Translations under genes and position numbers: made by a program
In this document: positions 8,736 through 18,254 of the stretch, one piece after another
How the letters are laid out: every line of letters begins with the position of its first letter
Position numbering within the stretch: position 1 is the first letter of the stretch
Notes under the pieces: generated by a model
The model's database searches: none
The model's input: only the letters and a program-made list of their open reading frames with translations
What the model was told of the DNA's origin: nothing
Source of the DNA: Heliocidaris tuberculata
Taxonomy: Eukaryota; Echinodermata; Echinoidea; Camarodonta; Echinometridae
Direction: 5' to 3'
Length of the DNA stretch: 64,000 bases
NCBI GenBank assembly: GCA_025618425.1
Contig: CM046838.1
Location: 5,742,155 to 5,806,154, forward strand

Positions 8736-10715
8736 AGAAGGGGGAAAAAAGGAGAAAGAGAAGGGGAAATGGAGAAAAGAAGGCTAGGCCAGGCAATTAT
8801 GACATAACTGTTATAGTCCTATTTGTTATTTCAAGACCCTCGATGTGCGACGTTGCTATACGCGTCATTTTGCCCCCCCCCTATTTAAATACCCTGGCGC
8901 CGCCCCTGTTCAGAACAATGTGAACAAAAAAGACACGACTGGTATAAGTGGGGGTTTGGGGGAGGAGGTGTGGCTACGACTAGGTGAAGGGTTGAAAACA
9001 TGTGATTATTATTTAATTTGTTTTGTTTGTTTTTTGTTTTCTTTATATATATATATATATATTTTTTACAAAAGTAGATAGTATTCACTCATGTGTAAAA
9101 TGTTGACAATAGGCCTACTTATATCAAAATCCGATGGAGTAGACCCCCACCCAATAACATGATTATAACATAAGACCACAATATTATTTGGATATTTTGA
9201 ATTTACATTATGGAGAATATTTCCTAATTTTTTATACGCTCTGTACACATTATTGTCCTTTAATTTTGTATTTCTTGATTTTATATAAACATGTTTATTC
9301 CCTTTAAAGGTAAACTGTTTTTAAGAAAGTGGAGGTTATAGCTTTGCACATTATCTCGTGAAGCCATACAAAATGATAAAATACAAAGGAGGTAATGCAT
9401 GTATTTGAAAATTAATGATTCATTATAAAACGGTTGATTTAAAAATCACCGATAGTAACAATAATATTGACAACAATACTACTACTACTACTCCGTACTT
9501 GTATAGCGCGTATCAAGCAATCTCGAGATCTTGTACTTCTGAATCGGAATGGAACTTGGCAAGTGTGTTTTTATTATAGTTTGAAGAGAAAAAATATGGA
9601 AAATTAGGGGGGGGGGGGGGAGAGAAATGATTTCAGCTTTTCTCCCTTTAAATGCCGGTCACACATACACGACGCATGGCCTGCGCACTGAAAAATTAGC
9701 AATTTTGGCCAGTGCGTTGTCTTTCGCTGGGTGTGCGTCAGCATTCGTTACTCGTTCGTCGAGCACGCGGGACATACGCTATGCATTTGTTGCCATTCGC
9801 TCTGTGCGTCGGGATTTTTGTGCATGCACAAAAATGTGCGCGGAGCTTGACGCATGAATGTACTCGCCAGGAGGACGCCAGACACGCGCAGAGCGCGCTG
9901 GACCATCGCCAGATACGCGTCGAGCGCGCTGGACCAACGCCAGACACACGCGGAGCACACGCTGGGTATTCGTTTGTGCACTCGTCGCTGCACTACATAT
10001 GACGTCATGCAAGACGAGCCGCACAGTCACGTGACCGCTGTGCGTTGAATGCGCGGTGCATGCGCGGACCATTCGTTTCGTGCGCTAGCAACTCGCTGTG
10101 CATTCTTTAGATTTGTCAACATGTGCGTCCTTTATACGCTCTGTATGCGCTCTGTACGCGACCTGTATACGCGCAGCGCGCTAGCAACACGCTGTCCATT
10201 CGTTGTTAAGTCGCTAGCTTCTCCCAAATCCTGACAAAAAGTTGGGCGCACAACGACGCACTGAAGTTATTTTCTATTTTTAAAGTGATTTTTCAATGCG
10301 CTGGCCGTGCGTCGGGTATGTGTGACCGGGCCTTTACGGAGCTAAGCTTTCGATCCTGTAACCGTCTTATGGTTCACCTACGAATGCATTATGATTAAAT
10401 ATATTGATATCGGGTTATTTTTTTACATTTTCATTTTCAAAAAATCAAAATGACTTCTATATCCATGCGCCCTGAATTTTTTTTTATAACTCTTACAGCT
10501 GCCAGAAAAGACGAGCGACCTCTACACCACTAACAGAGCCATCGAAGGCCAAGACTGACCTTTCGCCTCGGTATGAAAATCCTGCCTTTGAAGGACCTAA
10601 GGCCGCAGCTGATACACATACCTACCAGGATCTCACCACGGTCAGCAAGGAGGACAGCTATGAAGAATTACAAGAAGCCCGACAGAGGGACTACGTGAAC
10701 GTTTCTGATCTGTGA
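1759..10715 (+). CDS. C-type lectin / fibronectin III transmembrane receptor with ITAM-like tail (3' part of gene, six exons)
   Basis: Six exons join in frame by phase: 1759-1892, 2464-2573, 5902-6029, 6346-6653, 7513-7642 and 10499-10715. Exons 1-3 encode one C-type lectin domain with the four canonical cysteines (RKFCQ, NESCV, RPCTS, FACEM) and the W-I-G-L core. Exon 4 encodes one FN3 domain (TGLEPSISYTVRISV), exon 5 a stalk plus one hydrophobic span (about SWILFG to LLWYVI), and exon 6 a cytoplasmic tail of 71 residues with four tyrosine motifs (YENPAF, YQDL, YEEL, YVNV). Family knowledge makes this a type I surface receptor that binds a ligand outside and recruits SH2 proteins when phosphorylated. 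The lectin domain lacks the EPN/QPD and WND residues, so calcium-dependent sugar binding is doubtful. The first exon seen starts in phase 1, so a signal-peptide exon is expected upstream; none was found in 1-1758. Exon 4 is one base short of frame, so this is either a damaged allele or a sequence error. No close homologue is recognised. Confidence 0.82.
2464..2573 (+). CDS. Receptor exon: middle third of C-type lectin domain
   Basis: The acceptor is a long T-rich tract ending TTTAAG at 2463; the donor is GTAATT at 2574. The frame encodes GNSYWIGLDSLEQEG and FQWIDSTAVGNE, matching the WIGL core and the F-x-W-x-D-G/S strand of C-type lectin domains. Entry in phase 0 matches the previous exon; exit is in phase 2. 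Confidence 0.87.
2909..3108. mobile_element. Short MITE with TAACCCGGCTCA-type inverted ends
   Basis: The left end TAACCCGGCTCACAC and right end TTTTGAGCCGGGCTTA are imperfect inverted repeats 200 bp apart, inside the second intron of the lectin-receptor gene. No clear target duplication is visible and there is no coding capacity. Confidence 0.5.
3478..4050. other. Intron stretch with low-complexity ACAAG repeats, no gene seen
   Basis: Positions 3540-3680 are degenerate GACAAGACA / ACAACAC words. Frames on the minus strand are Cys/Val/Leu-rich shadows of these words. Nothing else is recognised here. Confidence 0.6.
4050..5278 (-). pseudogene. 5'-truncated LINE fragment (L1-like reverse transcriptase C-terminus with zinc-binding end)
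   Basis: Two minus-strand frames belong to one protein. 4967-5275 gives SILYKFIWNNGNDRVKR and EEGGLKMIDP, the thumb/connection region of L1-type reverse transcriptases. 4137-4995 continues with RSFYFKVFHNAVAL and a zinc-type end (CHFCNKFPETLKHIFCDC). The frames overlap near 4967-4995, showing a single frameshift. The fingers and palm domains and the endonuclease are absent, so the copy is 5'-truncated at about 5275, as is usual for target-primed insertion. It sits in the second intron of the receptor gene, in opposite orientation. The 3' end is not sharply defined. Confidence 0.8.
5340..5730. mobile_element. Imperfect large palindrome (foldback element) abutting the LINE fragment
   Basis: The reverse complement of 5345-5450 aligns with 5625-5725 (both contain CCAAAATCGGATCGCAG). 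The inner parts also pair: CCTAAATCGGCTCCAAATCG near 5500 against the complement of CTACGATTTAAAGCTGATTT near 5545. The symmetry axis is close to 5540. No coding capacity or target duplication was identified. Confidence 0.6.
5902..6029 (+). CDS. Receptor exon: last third of C-type lectin domain (sugar-binding loop reduced)
   Basis: Acceptor TTTTCTCTTCAG at 5890-5901, donor GTAGGC at 6030. The first base completes the Thr codon begun in the previous exon. The frame gives VANWVNESCVHQF and RRPCTSYIRFACEMD, supplying the last three conserved cysteines. The stretch between the conserved Trp and NESC is very short, so the long loop that normally carries the EPN or QPD triplet is missing, and WSR stands where WND is usual. 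Exit is in phase 1. Confidence 0.85.
6346..6653 (+). CDS. Receptor exon: fibronectin type III domain with a one-base frame break
   Basis: Acceptor at 6345 (CCTGAAG) and donor GTATTT at 6654. The first half (HVVIRWRHWNSTADVKER, then GVYILITS) reads in one frame up to a TAA at 6462-6464. The second half (VQQWSVTYYNKLTGLEPS, ISYTVRISVIQGG, FVIRTDE) reads in another frame. Together they form one normal FN3 domain with the conserved B-strand Trp and the L-x-P-x-x-x-Y motif. The exon enters and leaves in phase 1, so its length should be divisible by three: 309 would fit and 308 is observed. This points to one missing base at about 6440-6463, either a real frameshift or a sequence error. Confidence 0.72.
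6555..7430 (+). repeat. Partial tandem duplication of the FN3 exon end and its downstream intron
   Basis: Segment 6558-6745 (FN3 exon end, donor and intron start) recurs at about 7128-7330. The intron block 7030-7125 recurs at 7336-7425. Differences are few: single substitutions, and an insertion of TGCAGTCTTGC in the second copy. The order is B-X-A-B'-A', meaning a tandem duplication that later lost the middle part. Confidence 0.85.
7128..7225 (+). pseudogene. Duplicated 3' part of the FN3 exon (pseudo-exon)
   Basis: The frame reads FVIQGGFDGTQGQELVITTD and keeps the donor AAAAG|GTATTT at 7226, but the upstream half of the domain and an acceptor are missing. Substitutions relative to the parent exon include Glu to Asp and Arg to Thr. 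It could only be used if an unseen acceptor were recruited. Confidence 0.75.
7513..7642 (+). CDS. Receptor exon: stalk and transmembrane segment
   Basis: Acceptor TTTTTTTAAATCTACAG ends at 7512; donor GTATGT at 7643. The first two bases complete a Glu codon from the FN3 exon. The frame gives YPPLVTEDPMLTYGQ, then a hydrophobic run from SWILFGISMMG through VVLAGGIVLLW, long enough for one membrane span. Exit in phase 2 matches the tail exon. Confidence 0.8.
7771..8000. mobile_element. Remnant of the CAGTGGCGGAT MITE family
   Basis: CAGTGGCGGATTTAGGGCGG near 7772 resembles the left end of the element at 19637 (CAGTGGCGGATCTACGGG). It is followed by C- and T-rich sequence. No right end is recognisable, so this is a decayed or truncated copy. 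Confidence 0.45.
8268..8420. repeat. Degenerate GAGACC / GGTCTC word repeat
   Basis: GGGTCCGAGACC near 8276 is followed by GGGTCTCGAGGTCGAGACCAAGACC and TTTGTCTCG further on. Words appear in both orientations, the style of a foldback remnant. It lies in the intron between the transmembrane and tail exons. Confidence 0.4.
8642..8908 (+). mobile_element. hAT-type MITE, copy 1 (CAGGGGCGGCGC ends, 8-bp target duplication)
   Basis: The ends are CAGGGGCGGCGCTAC and CTGGCGCCGCCCCTG. They are flanked by the perfect 8-bp duplication TTCAGAAC (8634-8641 and 8909-8916), the hallmark length of hAT transposition. The interior has an A-rich run, GAGGAAGAAGG-type purine sequence and CGACGTTGCTATACGCGTC. 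It is non-coding and inserted in the last intron of the receptor gene. Confidence 0.92.
9646..10337. mobile_element. Foldback element with GGTCACACATAC ends and CGC-rich word repeats
   Basis: The left end TAAATGCCGGTCACACATAC and right end GTATGTGTGACCGGGCCTTTA are inverted repeats. The similarity continues inward (ACGACGCATGGCCTGCGCACTG against the complement of GCGCTGGCCGTGCGTCGGG). The interior repeats GCGCGCTGGACCA and CGCCAGACACGCG words, so overlapping short frames in all directions are artefacts. It lies in the receptor's last intron. No transposase is present. Confidence 0.8.
10499..10715 (+). CDS. Receptor terminal exon: cytoplasmic tail with ITAM-like and Grb2-type tyrosine motifs
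   Basis: Acceptor TTTTTTTTTATAACTCTTACAG ends at 10498; the stop codon TGA is at 10713-10715. The first base completes a Cys codon, giving CCQKRR just inside the membrane (a palmitoylation-like and stop-transfer signature). Tyrosine motifs in order: YENPAF (codon at 10572), YQDL (10623), YEEL (10659), YVNV (10692). YQDL and YEEL are separated by eight residues, which fits the ITAM consensus YxxL/I-x(6-8)-YxxL/I. YVNV fits the YxN motif bound by the Grb2 SH2 domain. Adaptor binding is inferred from motif rules, not demonstrated. Confidence 0.85.
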
Positions 10716-11467
10716 TTTCTTGTTTTGTTTCTCTGTTTAGTTTGGGCTCTTGGTTATATCATATTTAAATATAGTGGAACTATCTAAATTTTATACAGTG
10801 TTAGTCAGTAAACAGAAAACCCATATTCAAGCCCCAATATCTTAAAAACTAAGCAAAATCGCTGAAATATATCATAATGGTATCATAGTTTATGATGTCT
10901 TCTTTAGTTTGACAGGCTGCTCACCAAAATGCGATCATAGATGACTGAGCACTGGCCATTTTTAAAAAGCATGTCAAAATCGTCTTTGCCAAAGTTTGGG
11001 TAGAATGTGTTCACGAGTTACTTTCATTATTTGTGAGTGCATTCAACTGGAATGGAGACTATTCAACCTTGGGTTGACCATCCATATCGTTCAAAACTTG
11101 GGCACAGGCAAATTTGATATGAATCAGGAAAACTGTTGTGCTGTCGACCATCGGATTTTATTAAACGTAATAGCCTACAATGTACGAATCTTTGACTAAA
11201 TCTGTATGTATTGATTGCAGCAATATTTAGGGTTGAATCTGGGTTTCCTTTTTATTGACTCACACTGTATAATTATTACACAGATCTTTGCTTATATACT
11301 GACATAGTCATATTAATAGCTTCCTTTGGAAGTCCCTGTGATAGACGAAGGAGATCATTAGCCTTGGCGATTATGTTTTGATTGCTCCCGTGTCATTATT
11401 GCTACACGCTTATATTGCATTATTTACTATTTCAGAGTAATAATAATATATATATATATATTACACA

Positions 11468-11531
<64 letters not shown>

Positions 11532-11770
11532 TTATGGAGCAGATGACGGAGTTCACTCATTAATTGACAAACTCTCGGCAATAGCCTTCTTCAGGATATA
11601 TTTGCTGAATAAAAAAAAAACGAAACAAAAAAAATGAAAATGTTGCTACTTTTATATACGGACCTTGTTTTGTTCTGTTGCCTTTAATTTTGCTGAGTTG
11701 CATAATTGTTTCTTTTATTTCATTTTTAATTTTTTTTTTTATTCAGCAAATAAATGACAGCGTATATTAG
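10716..11770 (+). other. Downstream flank of the receptor gene (3' UTR plus intergenic), with microsatellites
   Basis: No second coding exon is visible. Candidate 3' UTR sequence starts at 10716, but no single polyadenylation signal stands out. Positions 11446-11528 contain consecutive (TA)n, (TG)n and (AG)n tracts. Confidence 0.5.
11446..11528. repeat. Compound microsatellite (TA)n-(TG)n-(AG)n
   Basis: Three adjacent dinucleotide tracts: TA about 11448-11462, TG about 11470-11499, AG about 11500-11528. Confidence 0.95.
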
Positions 11771-12440
11771 GGGGGGGGGGGCGTTATTCGTCCCAAAACA
11801 CTCTCTTACATCGTCTTGTCTTTTGTGGAATTTTATCACATATCATAACACTATTGTTGGTATAATCTTCGGAATGTGTTGATTAATTTACCTTTTATAC
11901 AAAATAGAAATCACTTGTTCTATGTTATCTGTATTTTGCAAAATTGATCTTACTTTATTATGCAAAAATTTAATATTTGTAATATTGAAGATATTATTTG
12001 TAAAATAATTCACCAACAAAATCATAAAGATACCTTGTAAAATCATAAAGATAACCAAGAGATTTAAAGAAAATGCATCGTAAGTAATGGTAATATAAAG
12101 GGACCTTCTATATGACGTTGTCAGAGAGATTTTCTTTCTTTGCATTATACCTTAAAACTGTAGCCCTTGTAAAGTCTTTATTCATGCAAAAAATTTTGAC
12201 ACACGGTCCTTTCTACTTATTTCTTTAATTGTATTTCTTACCCCATCGCAAAAACTTTCGAAAAATCAACCTAAGACAATTTTAATAGCCTTTTTAGTCA
12301 CCTTTTGAAATGTGTGAACATTACAATGACGATTTACGTAATCCAAACATGATTTCTATGGGATATACAATAGGGTAATTAAATTGTCCTTGAGTTAATT
12401 TCTCGAAATCAATCATGTTTACTGTTATAAAATGTGCTTG
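11771..12440 (+). repeat. Dispersed repeat family, copy 1
   Basis: GTTATTCGTCCCAAAACACTC onward matches 20493 onward (GTTATTCATCCCAAAACGCTC). Blocks such as GGAATTTTATCACATA, CAACCTAAGACAATTTTAATAG and TTGAGTTAATTTCTCGAAATC recur in the same order and orientation at 20490-21950. No coding frame was recognised. Confidence 0.75.
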
Positions 12441-12945
12441 TCACAAATCACACATGTACAGTTTGACCAGCGCCAGAATTTAAATTATGCTAAAAAGCAT
12501 CGAAAAATTATGGTAAATTATGCTAAATGATGTTGAAACGGGTCATCGCCGTTTTAAGGTGTGTTTTTACACCATATTTTTTTTAATGACAAGCAACAAC
12601 AACAACAACAAAATAGAAAAAAAAGAGAAAATGGTCAGCAGTGTTTTGGGACGTATATTTACGTAATCCTTGAGTTAATTTCTCGAAATCAATCATGTTT
12701 ACTGTTATAAAATGTGCTTGTCACAAATCACACATGTACAGTTTGACCAGCGCCAGAATTTAAATTATGCTAAAAAGCATCGAAAAATTATGGTAAATTA
12801 TGCTAAATGATGTTGAAACGGGTCATCGCCGTTTTAAGGTGTTTTTACACCATATTTTTTATACTGACAAGCAACAACAACAACAACAAAATAGAAAAAA
12901 AAAAAGAAAATGTTCAGCAGTGTTTTGGGACGTATATTTACTCCA
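12387..12945 (+). repeat. Two-copy tandem duplication, unit about 280 bp
   Basis: 12387-12666 and 12667-12945 are nearly identical (both contain TTGACCAGCGCCAGAATTTA and GGGTCATCGCCGTTTTAAGG). Each ends in an (AAC)n tract. A third partial (AAC)n plus GTCATCAGCG piece follows at about 12958. Confidence 0.93.
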
Positions 12946-13378
12946 AAATTATTTAACAAGCAACAACAACAACAACAAAAGAAGGTCATCAGCGTATTTA
13001 CGTGTCTTTTTACTTTAAATTATCTGAAAAGCAAATAAAGAAAATAATAATAAAACAAATGAATAAGAGTCATCATTTTCGGCTGTCTTTTTACATCTAA
13101 ATTCGCCACATTCTCTCTAAAAAAATGTCGTTTGGCTACATTATCTACAATTATGCTAAAATTATGCAAGATTCTGTACAATTATGCTAGAAATAGTGCT
13201 AGATGCTCAAAAGGTCAAAATTATGCCAAAAGCAGCATGACTTACCTACTGTCACCTACTGTGCCAGTGTAACGAATAATTTCGTCCGTCTGAGATTTCG
13301 GTCCTTCAACAGCCCGATCTGTACGGGGGATTTTTTTTTTAAACACACGTGCACAAGCTGATATCAATATGCCTATAG

Positions 13379-13518
13379 CACTTCATTTATTTAATGTACG
13401 ATAAAAGAGCAATGTAGCTAAAATGCCTTGCTCAAGGGCATAAGTGCCGTGCCGGGGATCGAACGCCCGATCCTCGCATATCCAGTCAAGCGCCTTAAAC
13501 CACTGGACCACGGCACCT
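13379..13518 (-). mobile_element. tRNA-derived SINE with CCTATAG target duplication
   Basis: On the minus strand the element begins with a tRNA-like body at 13444-13517: acceptor-like ends GGTGCCGT and ACGGCAC, an A-box-like GTGGTCCAGTGG, and the B box GTTCGATCC. A tail TGCCCTTGAGCAAGGCA and an ATTAAATAAATG end follow. It is bounded by the perfect 7-bp repeat CCTATAG (13372-13378 and 13519-13525). The anticodon arm does not fold properly, so it is not a tRNA gene. Confidence 0.85.
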
Positions 13519-13714
13519 CCTATAGAATAACTTTTTTTCCTGGCAGCCTTGGTTGGCAGCTGCTTGCGGGGAGCCTTCCCTCCTGTTGATTTGCGAGGCG
13601 TCTGCTTTGTACGTGCCGTGGTTGTTGCGAGACAACAGACAGTTGTTGTTGTTGTTGGTCAGTATGAACCTCCAGTCTCCCATTTGTGAATTTGTGAAAG
13701 GAAGATGTTTAGCA

Positions 13715-13983
13715 CGGGGGCGGCGCCAGGGTATTTAAATAGGGGGGGGGGGGCAAAATGACGCGTATAGCAACGTCGCACGTCGAGGGTCTTGAAATAA
13801 CAAATAGGACTATAACAGTTATGTCATAATTGCATGGCCTACCCTTCTCTTCTCCATTTCCCCCTTCTCTTTCTCCTTTTCCCCCCTTCTTCCTCTTTTT
13901 TTTTTGTGTTTTTTTTTTGCTCGCTTGAAAAATGATGGGGGACGGCCGCCCCCTGCCCCCCCCCCCCTGTAGCGCCGCCCCTG
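13715..13983 (-). mobile_element. hAT-type MITE, copy 2 (inverted orientation)
   Basis: This is the reverse complement of the 8642-8908 element, with ends GGGGGCGGCGCCAGGG and TAGCGCCGCCCCTG and the same interior (ACGCGTATAGCAACGTCG). The target duplication is no longer clear; a weak GTTTAGC similarity sits near both ends but not flush. Confidence 0.88.
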
Positions 13984-14138
13984 CCTGGTTTAGCTTGTAT
14001 TTGTGTCAGAACTGGTTGATCAAAGCCATTACTCGTTATACATATCAGAATTGTTCTTATGTTATTACATTTCTCGAGATTTACACAACGTGATTTGAAA
14101 TCATTTGAATTAAACACTTTTGAGTTGGAAGGAAGCTA

Positions 14139-14860
14139 ATGATTATTTTCCTTAAACTTATGCAGAGGATTTTTATTGGAGGGGAGGGGGGAGTTCAGGC
14201 AAGGAGCAAGTTAGGTTGTTTTTTTCAAGGGGTGGGTGGAACTTACACTCCTTTTTCGAAGGAAGATGTTGTCAGTTCTGAAATTCTTGTGATATCCAGC
14301 CAGGCCCCTGGGAGCCGAGGGTGCTGGGGGTGCTGGGGGTGCTGCAGCACCCCAGATATTTTTGAGGGGGTGCACAGCACCCCCTAGATTTCTATAAGGG
14401 GGTCACTTACCCCAGATCATGGTACTTAAAGCAGGGGTGAAAAAACAAACAAGAGAAAGGGAAGAAACTCATGCTTAAAAATTATGCGCCCCTAAAGCGC
14501 AGGTACATTAGAAATAGGTACAAAATGCGCAACTTTTCTAAAGCTCGGTCGCTTTACTCCCTCGCATGTATAATGTATTGCCTCAGGATCTCTTATTTTC
14601 ATACTCCAATAACAGCATTTTAAAAAGGTTCAAAATTGGAGAAAAAACTGTTACTATCATTCCCTTTTCCCCTATTTTTACACCCCCGGATATTTTTGAG
14701 AGGGTGCCCAGCACCCTCTAGAAGGCTGAGGATGCTATATAGGGGTGGTGCAGTACCCATAGATTAGACCTTTTCTTTGGTACAAAATGCGAAAATTTCT
14801 AAAGCTCGGTCGCTTTACTCCCTCGCATGTATTGCTTCAGGATCTCTTATATTCACACTC

Positions 14861-14937
<77 letters not shown>

Positions 14938-15000
14938 TTATATATGTAGCATGCATGAAAATGCACCCTCTATTGTAAATATTATTTAGATTATTCATAA
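14139..15000. other. Decayed repeat cluster with GCACCCC inverted words and a (TA)n tract
   Basis: CTGCAGCACCCCAGATATT, GGGGGTGCACAGCACCCCCT and a second diverged copy (CCGGATATTTTTGAGAGGGT near 14686) indicate one repeat family present twice. The sentence-like block AAAGCTCGGTCGCTTTACTC occurs at about 14540 and 14800 and again near 17265. (TA)n runs from about 14870 to 14945. No gene was seen. Confidence 0.55.
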
Positions 15001-16210
15001 GCTTTTAGCCTCTATCCTGTCCTGTTATTTTGATCTTTTTTATATTGCACACAGAATTATAACATGTGCTGGCTGTTTGTATTCAAGTTTATTCCATAAG
15101 ATTTAAGCCCTATTCTCTTTGATTCCATTTCATTAGCTTAATCCTTCTTTTATGTCACATGTATTCTACACCTTAATAGCCACCCCTCTATTCATGTCTG
15201 AAGTCCACCATTGTGTTAAGCATGTTAAGTGGGATATTATGGCAGCTTTGATGTGTTTTGATCATGCCTCCTTGAAAAAGCTGCTCTGATGATTGAATAA
15301 GTTTAGTGTTCCATTGTTTAAATATGTTTGTTAGGAAACTGCTGTTGCCATAGGAGTGGTCAACTAATAAACTCTTGGCCAATTAGATGTATAACTTTGA
15401 TTAAAGCCCAACCCCTAAAAGGTGTAGTGACCAATGAAATGATACCAGTATGAATGATTAATTAGGTATAAAAGAAGATCCCATGTATGTTTTAGTCACT
15501 TGGCTCCCCCAACTTGGCCCCCCCCCCCCAACTTGGCTCCCCCAAATTATCCCCTACTATCCCTCCCCACTAACTGACCCTAACCAATATCGAAGTCGTC
15601 TGAAGTTTGACCATCCTAATTTGAACAAAGTCATCATCTAAACTCCAAGTCAACGAGAACTAATATAAAACATCTGCATTTGGGTACCACTGACCCTTTG
15701 CAATCTTAGTGATCCAGTGTATGATCAACATGTTCCTGTCACTCGTGTGCATGCTGTATGTATCCAGTATCCTGGTACCGAGTGTCATTTTTACTCATCA
15801 TGTTCCTGAGCTATTTCTTCCAGTATTCGATGTCGTCGTCCTTTCTATTCCTGCATTGTCGTCATCATCGTCCGCGTCGTCCGCAGCAGCTAAGGCAGTG
15901 CACCACAGTACAAGTCGCGATATCGCATATTTAGACATCCGCGTTGCATGTAAGTGGCCACTGTACTAACGACCCCTCCCTGACTAACCTCTTCCCATCC
16001 CTAATCGTATTCCCCTTAATGACTGTGAAAGTTTAAGTTATTTTAAGTATTGTTTATATACATGATATAGGTTCTAAACATGGGCTTTTAATAGAGTGAA
16101 ATCGATTAAGAGTTTTATTAATGATATCTGTAAATTGATTCTAGTTGTTATTTGTTAATGGATAAGTAAATAAAATATTTTATGACACTTTAATGTACAT
16201 TGTGTCCCAG
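15000..16210 (+). other. Unclassified region, possibly an old solo LTR or 5'-flank repeat
   Basis: A TATAAAAG box at about 15470, a C-rich block (GGCTCCCCCAACTTGG) and an AATAAA at about 16171 just before a (TA)n repeat give an LTR-like order of promoter and polyadenylation signals. No matching second copy, primer site or target duplication was seen. A frame at 15709-15969 (hydrophobic, then Ser/Ala-rich) is not recognised as any protein. Confidence 0.25.
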
Positions 16211-16379
16211 CGCTTTTGTTTATTAATTTTCCTTATCTTTTATTTGGAATTTGTTTATTTTATTGGTCTTGTGACTAACCCCCACCCGAGTTGGAACCTT
16301 CGCTAGCAGACCAAAATCCGGTTCCTTCTCGGTTCCCGAATTCACTGCTTTTGCAGTGAAGGACAGGAGTAGGGAGGTT

Positions 16380-16381
<2 letters not shown>

Positions 16382-16464
<83 letters not shown>
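16382..16464. repeat. (TA)n microsatellite
   Basis: About 80 bp of TA dinucleotides with two TACATA interruptions. Tyr/Ile-rich frames across it are artefacts. Confidence 0.95.
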
Positions 16465-16559
16465 CATACACAGCAAGGTTCAAAATTGAAGAAAAACTTA
16501 CTATCATTGCTCTTTGCCCTATTTTCATAGATCAATCTCTTTTTTAATATAATATATTG

Positions 16560-18254
16560 CGCCCCTAATATAAAATAAGTATATAAGATAGTATTTTCAA
16601 AGGTTTACAATTAGAAAGAAATCTTAACTTTTAGAAAGTGCCTTTAAAGTTTGGAAGCTAAATAATTATATTCAAATTTTCAATTGCGTACGCTCGCTTC
16701 GTAAAAAAAAATTATTTGTCAAGTTCCTCAGTATTTGCATGTGTACATGTAACTACAATAATGCAAATTATGTATATTGCAAGGTTGGAAAAAAAGAAAT
16801 TATTTCATTTCAATCGATTTACAGCCCTTAATATTGTTCCTATACAAAGTAAACACATCAACTTGCACTTGGACGAGTTTTTCCGCCAAAAGATAAGAAA
16901 ATTCAACAATGATATCGGAGTGATTTTTTGATGTCTCATCTACAAAATAAACCAACAATTTTGTTTACGTATTTCTTTGTTTATTCCAAGTGGTGATTTT
17001 CTTTCAATAAATCACGGCGATTTAAACTTGATTTCAAACGTGACTTAGCGAAACAATGTGTAATAATATCAGTGGTGTATCTACAGGGTACAGGGGCGCA
17101 CGTGCCCCGGACGACACTTGAAGGGGGCTAAAAACGCAAATGAGACAAAGAAAAAGAGGAGAAAAATAAAGAAAATTGCGATCATTCTGGATTGTCCGCC
17201 CCCAATCCGCAGGGTAAATGCATTAGAAATATTTTTTGAGGGTTTGAAATGCAAATATTTTCTGAAGCTCGGTCGCTTTGCTTCCTCGCACAGGGTCGGC
17301 GCCAGGGTATTTTGATAGGAGGGGCAAGACGACCTAAAGATGACGTCATATTTTTTCTCCATTAAATAACAGGGGTAATATAGAGTTATATGTTTAAGAC
17401 CTCTCTTTTTAATACTCCTCTTTCTTCTTTCTTCCCTTTTCTTCCCTTTTCTTCCTCCTTTTCTTCTTTTTTCTTCTTTTTTTTTTCTTTTTTCACTACT
17501 CTCCTCGCATAATGTTGCTCCAGGATCTCGTAATTTCGAGATCCCAGTATAGGATAAGTGTTTTTTTAAGGGCTCAATATTGGTACATAATTATCGTTGC
17601 TTTGCTCGCTATCATGTAAGTTTCATCACCCTCTTGTTAGATATTGTGCTTCAATATAGGATTAAATGTATATAAAATCGCTTTTGCAAAGGTTAAAAAA
17701 TTTCAAAGATATGTCAACTTTCCGTGGTCTTCGTAAATTCCTCGACTATTTCTGAATGGTGCCATTAATGTTGCGCCGAATAGAAAACTGTTTATCAATG
17801 TTCGAAGTTCCGATCTCTATCCCTCGATCACAGTGCTCAGTTGCACATTTTCCGTTGTAAATTGCATAGGAAATTGCGTTTTGGGGGTTAAAAATGCAAC
17901 AACAACAACAAAAAAATCTACCGCTCTGTCGCTTTGCTCCCTCGCTTGTACAATAACGCGGCTTCATAATTCCTAGATAAGCAACTGTATTATTATTATA
18001 ATGGTTTATTTATTCAAAATATGCATCGCAGCCCAGAGGGCTGAATTGTACAATATTTTTACAAACATTTATTTACATGATAAAAATGATATTACACTGA
18101 ACGTGTTGAAAAATACAATAATAATGTAATGAAAGATTCATTTATATAACATTAAGCAATTTTAGTTTTACATGAAAATACCGATTCATAAATGCCATAG
18201 AGTATTTGAATATTACAATATTTCAGTATACTTATGTTATGAGTATTATACATT
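16560..18254. other. Gene-free stretch holding fragments of MITE families
   Basis: 17285-17335 resembles one end of the hAT MITE (GGTCGGCGCCAGGGTATTTT). 17265 and 17930 repeat the GCTCGGTCGCTTTGCTTCCTCG block. 18000-18110 has AATGGTTTATTTATTC followed by A/T-rich sequence. Nothing coding was recognised. Confidence 0.5.

Noticed and set aside
9627..10234. Many overlapping Ala/Arg/Cys-rich frames on both strands
   Set aside because: The CGC-word repeat inside the foldback element keeps all frames open; no frame has protein-like composition.
13444..13517. tRNA gene on the minus strand
   Set aside because: The anticodon arm is not foldable, and the copy is bounded by a CCTATAG duplication together with its tail, so it is a SINE.
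15709..15969. 86-codon frame starting with a hydrophobic segment
   Set aside because: It looks superficially like a signal peptide plus Ser/Ala-rich domain, but there is no family match, no clear splice context, and it lies in a repeat-like region.
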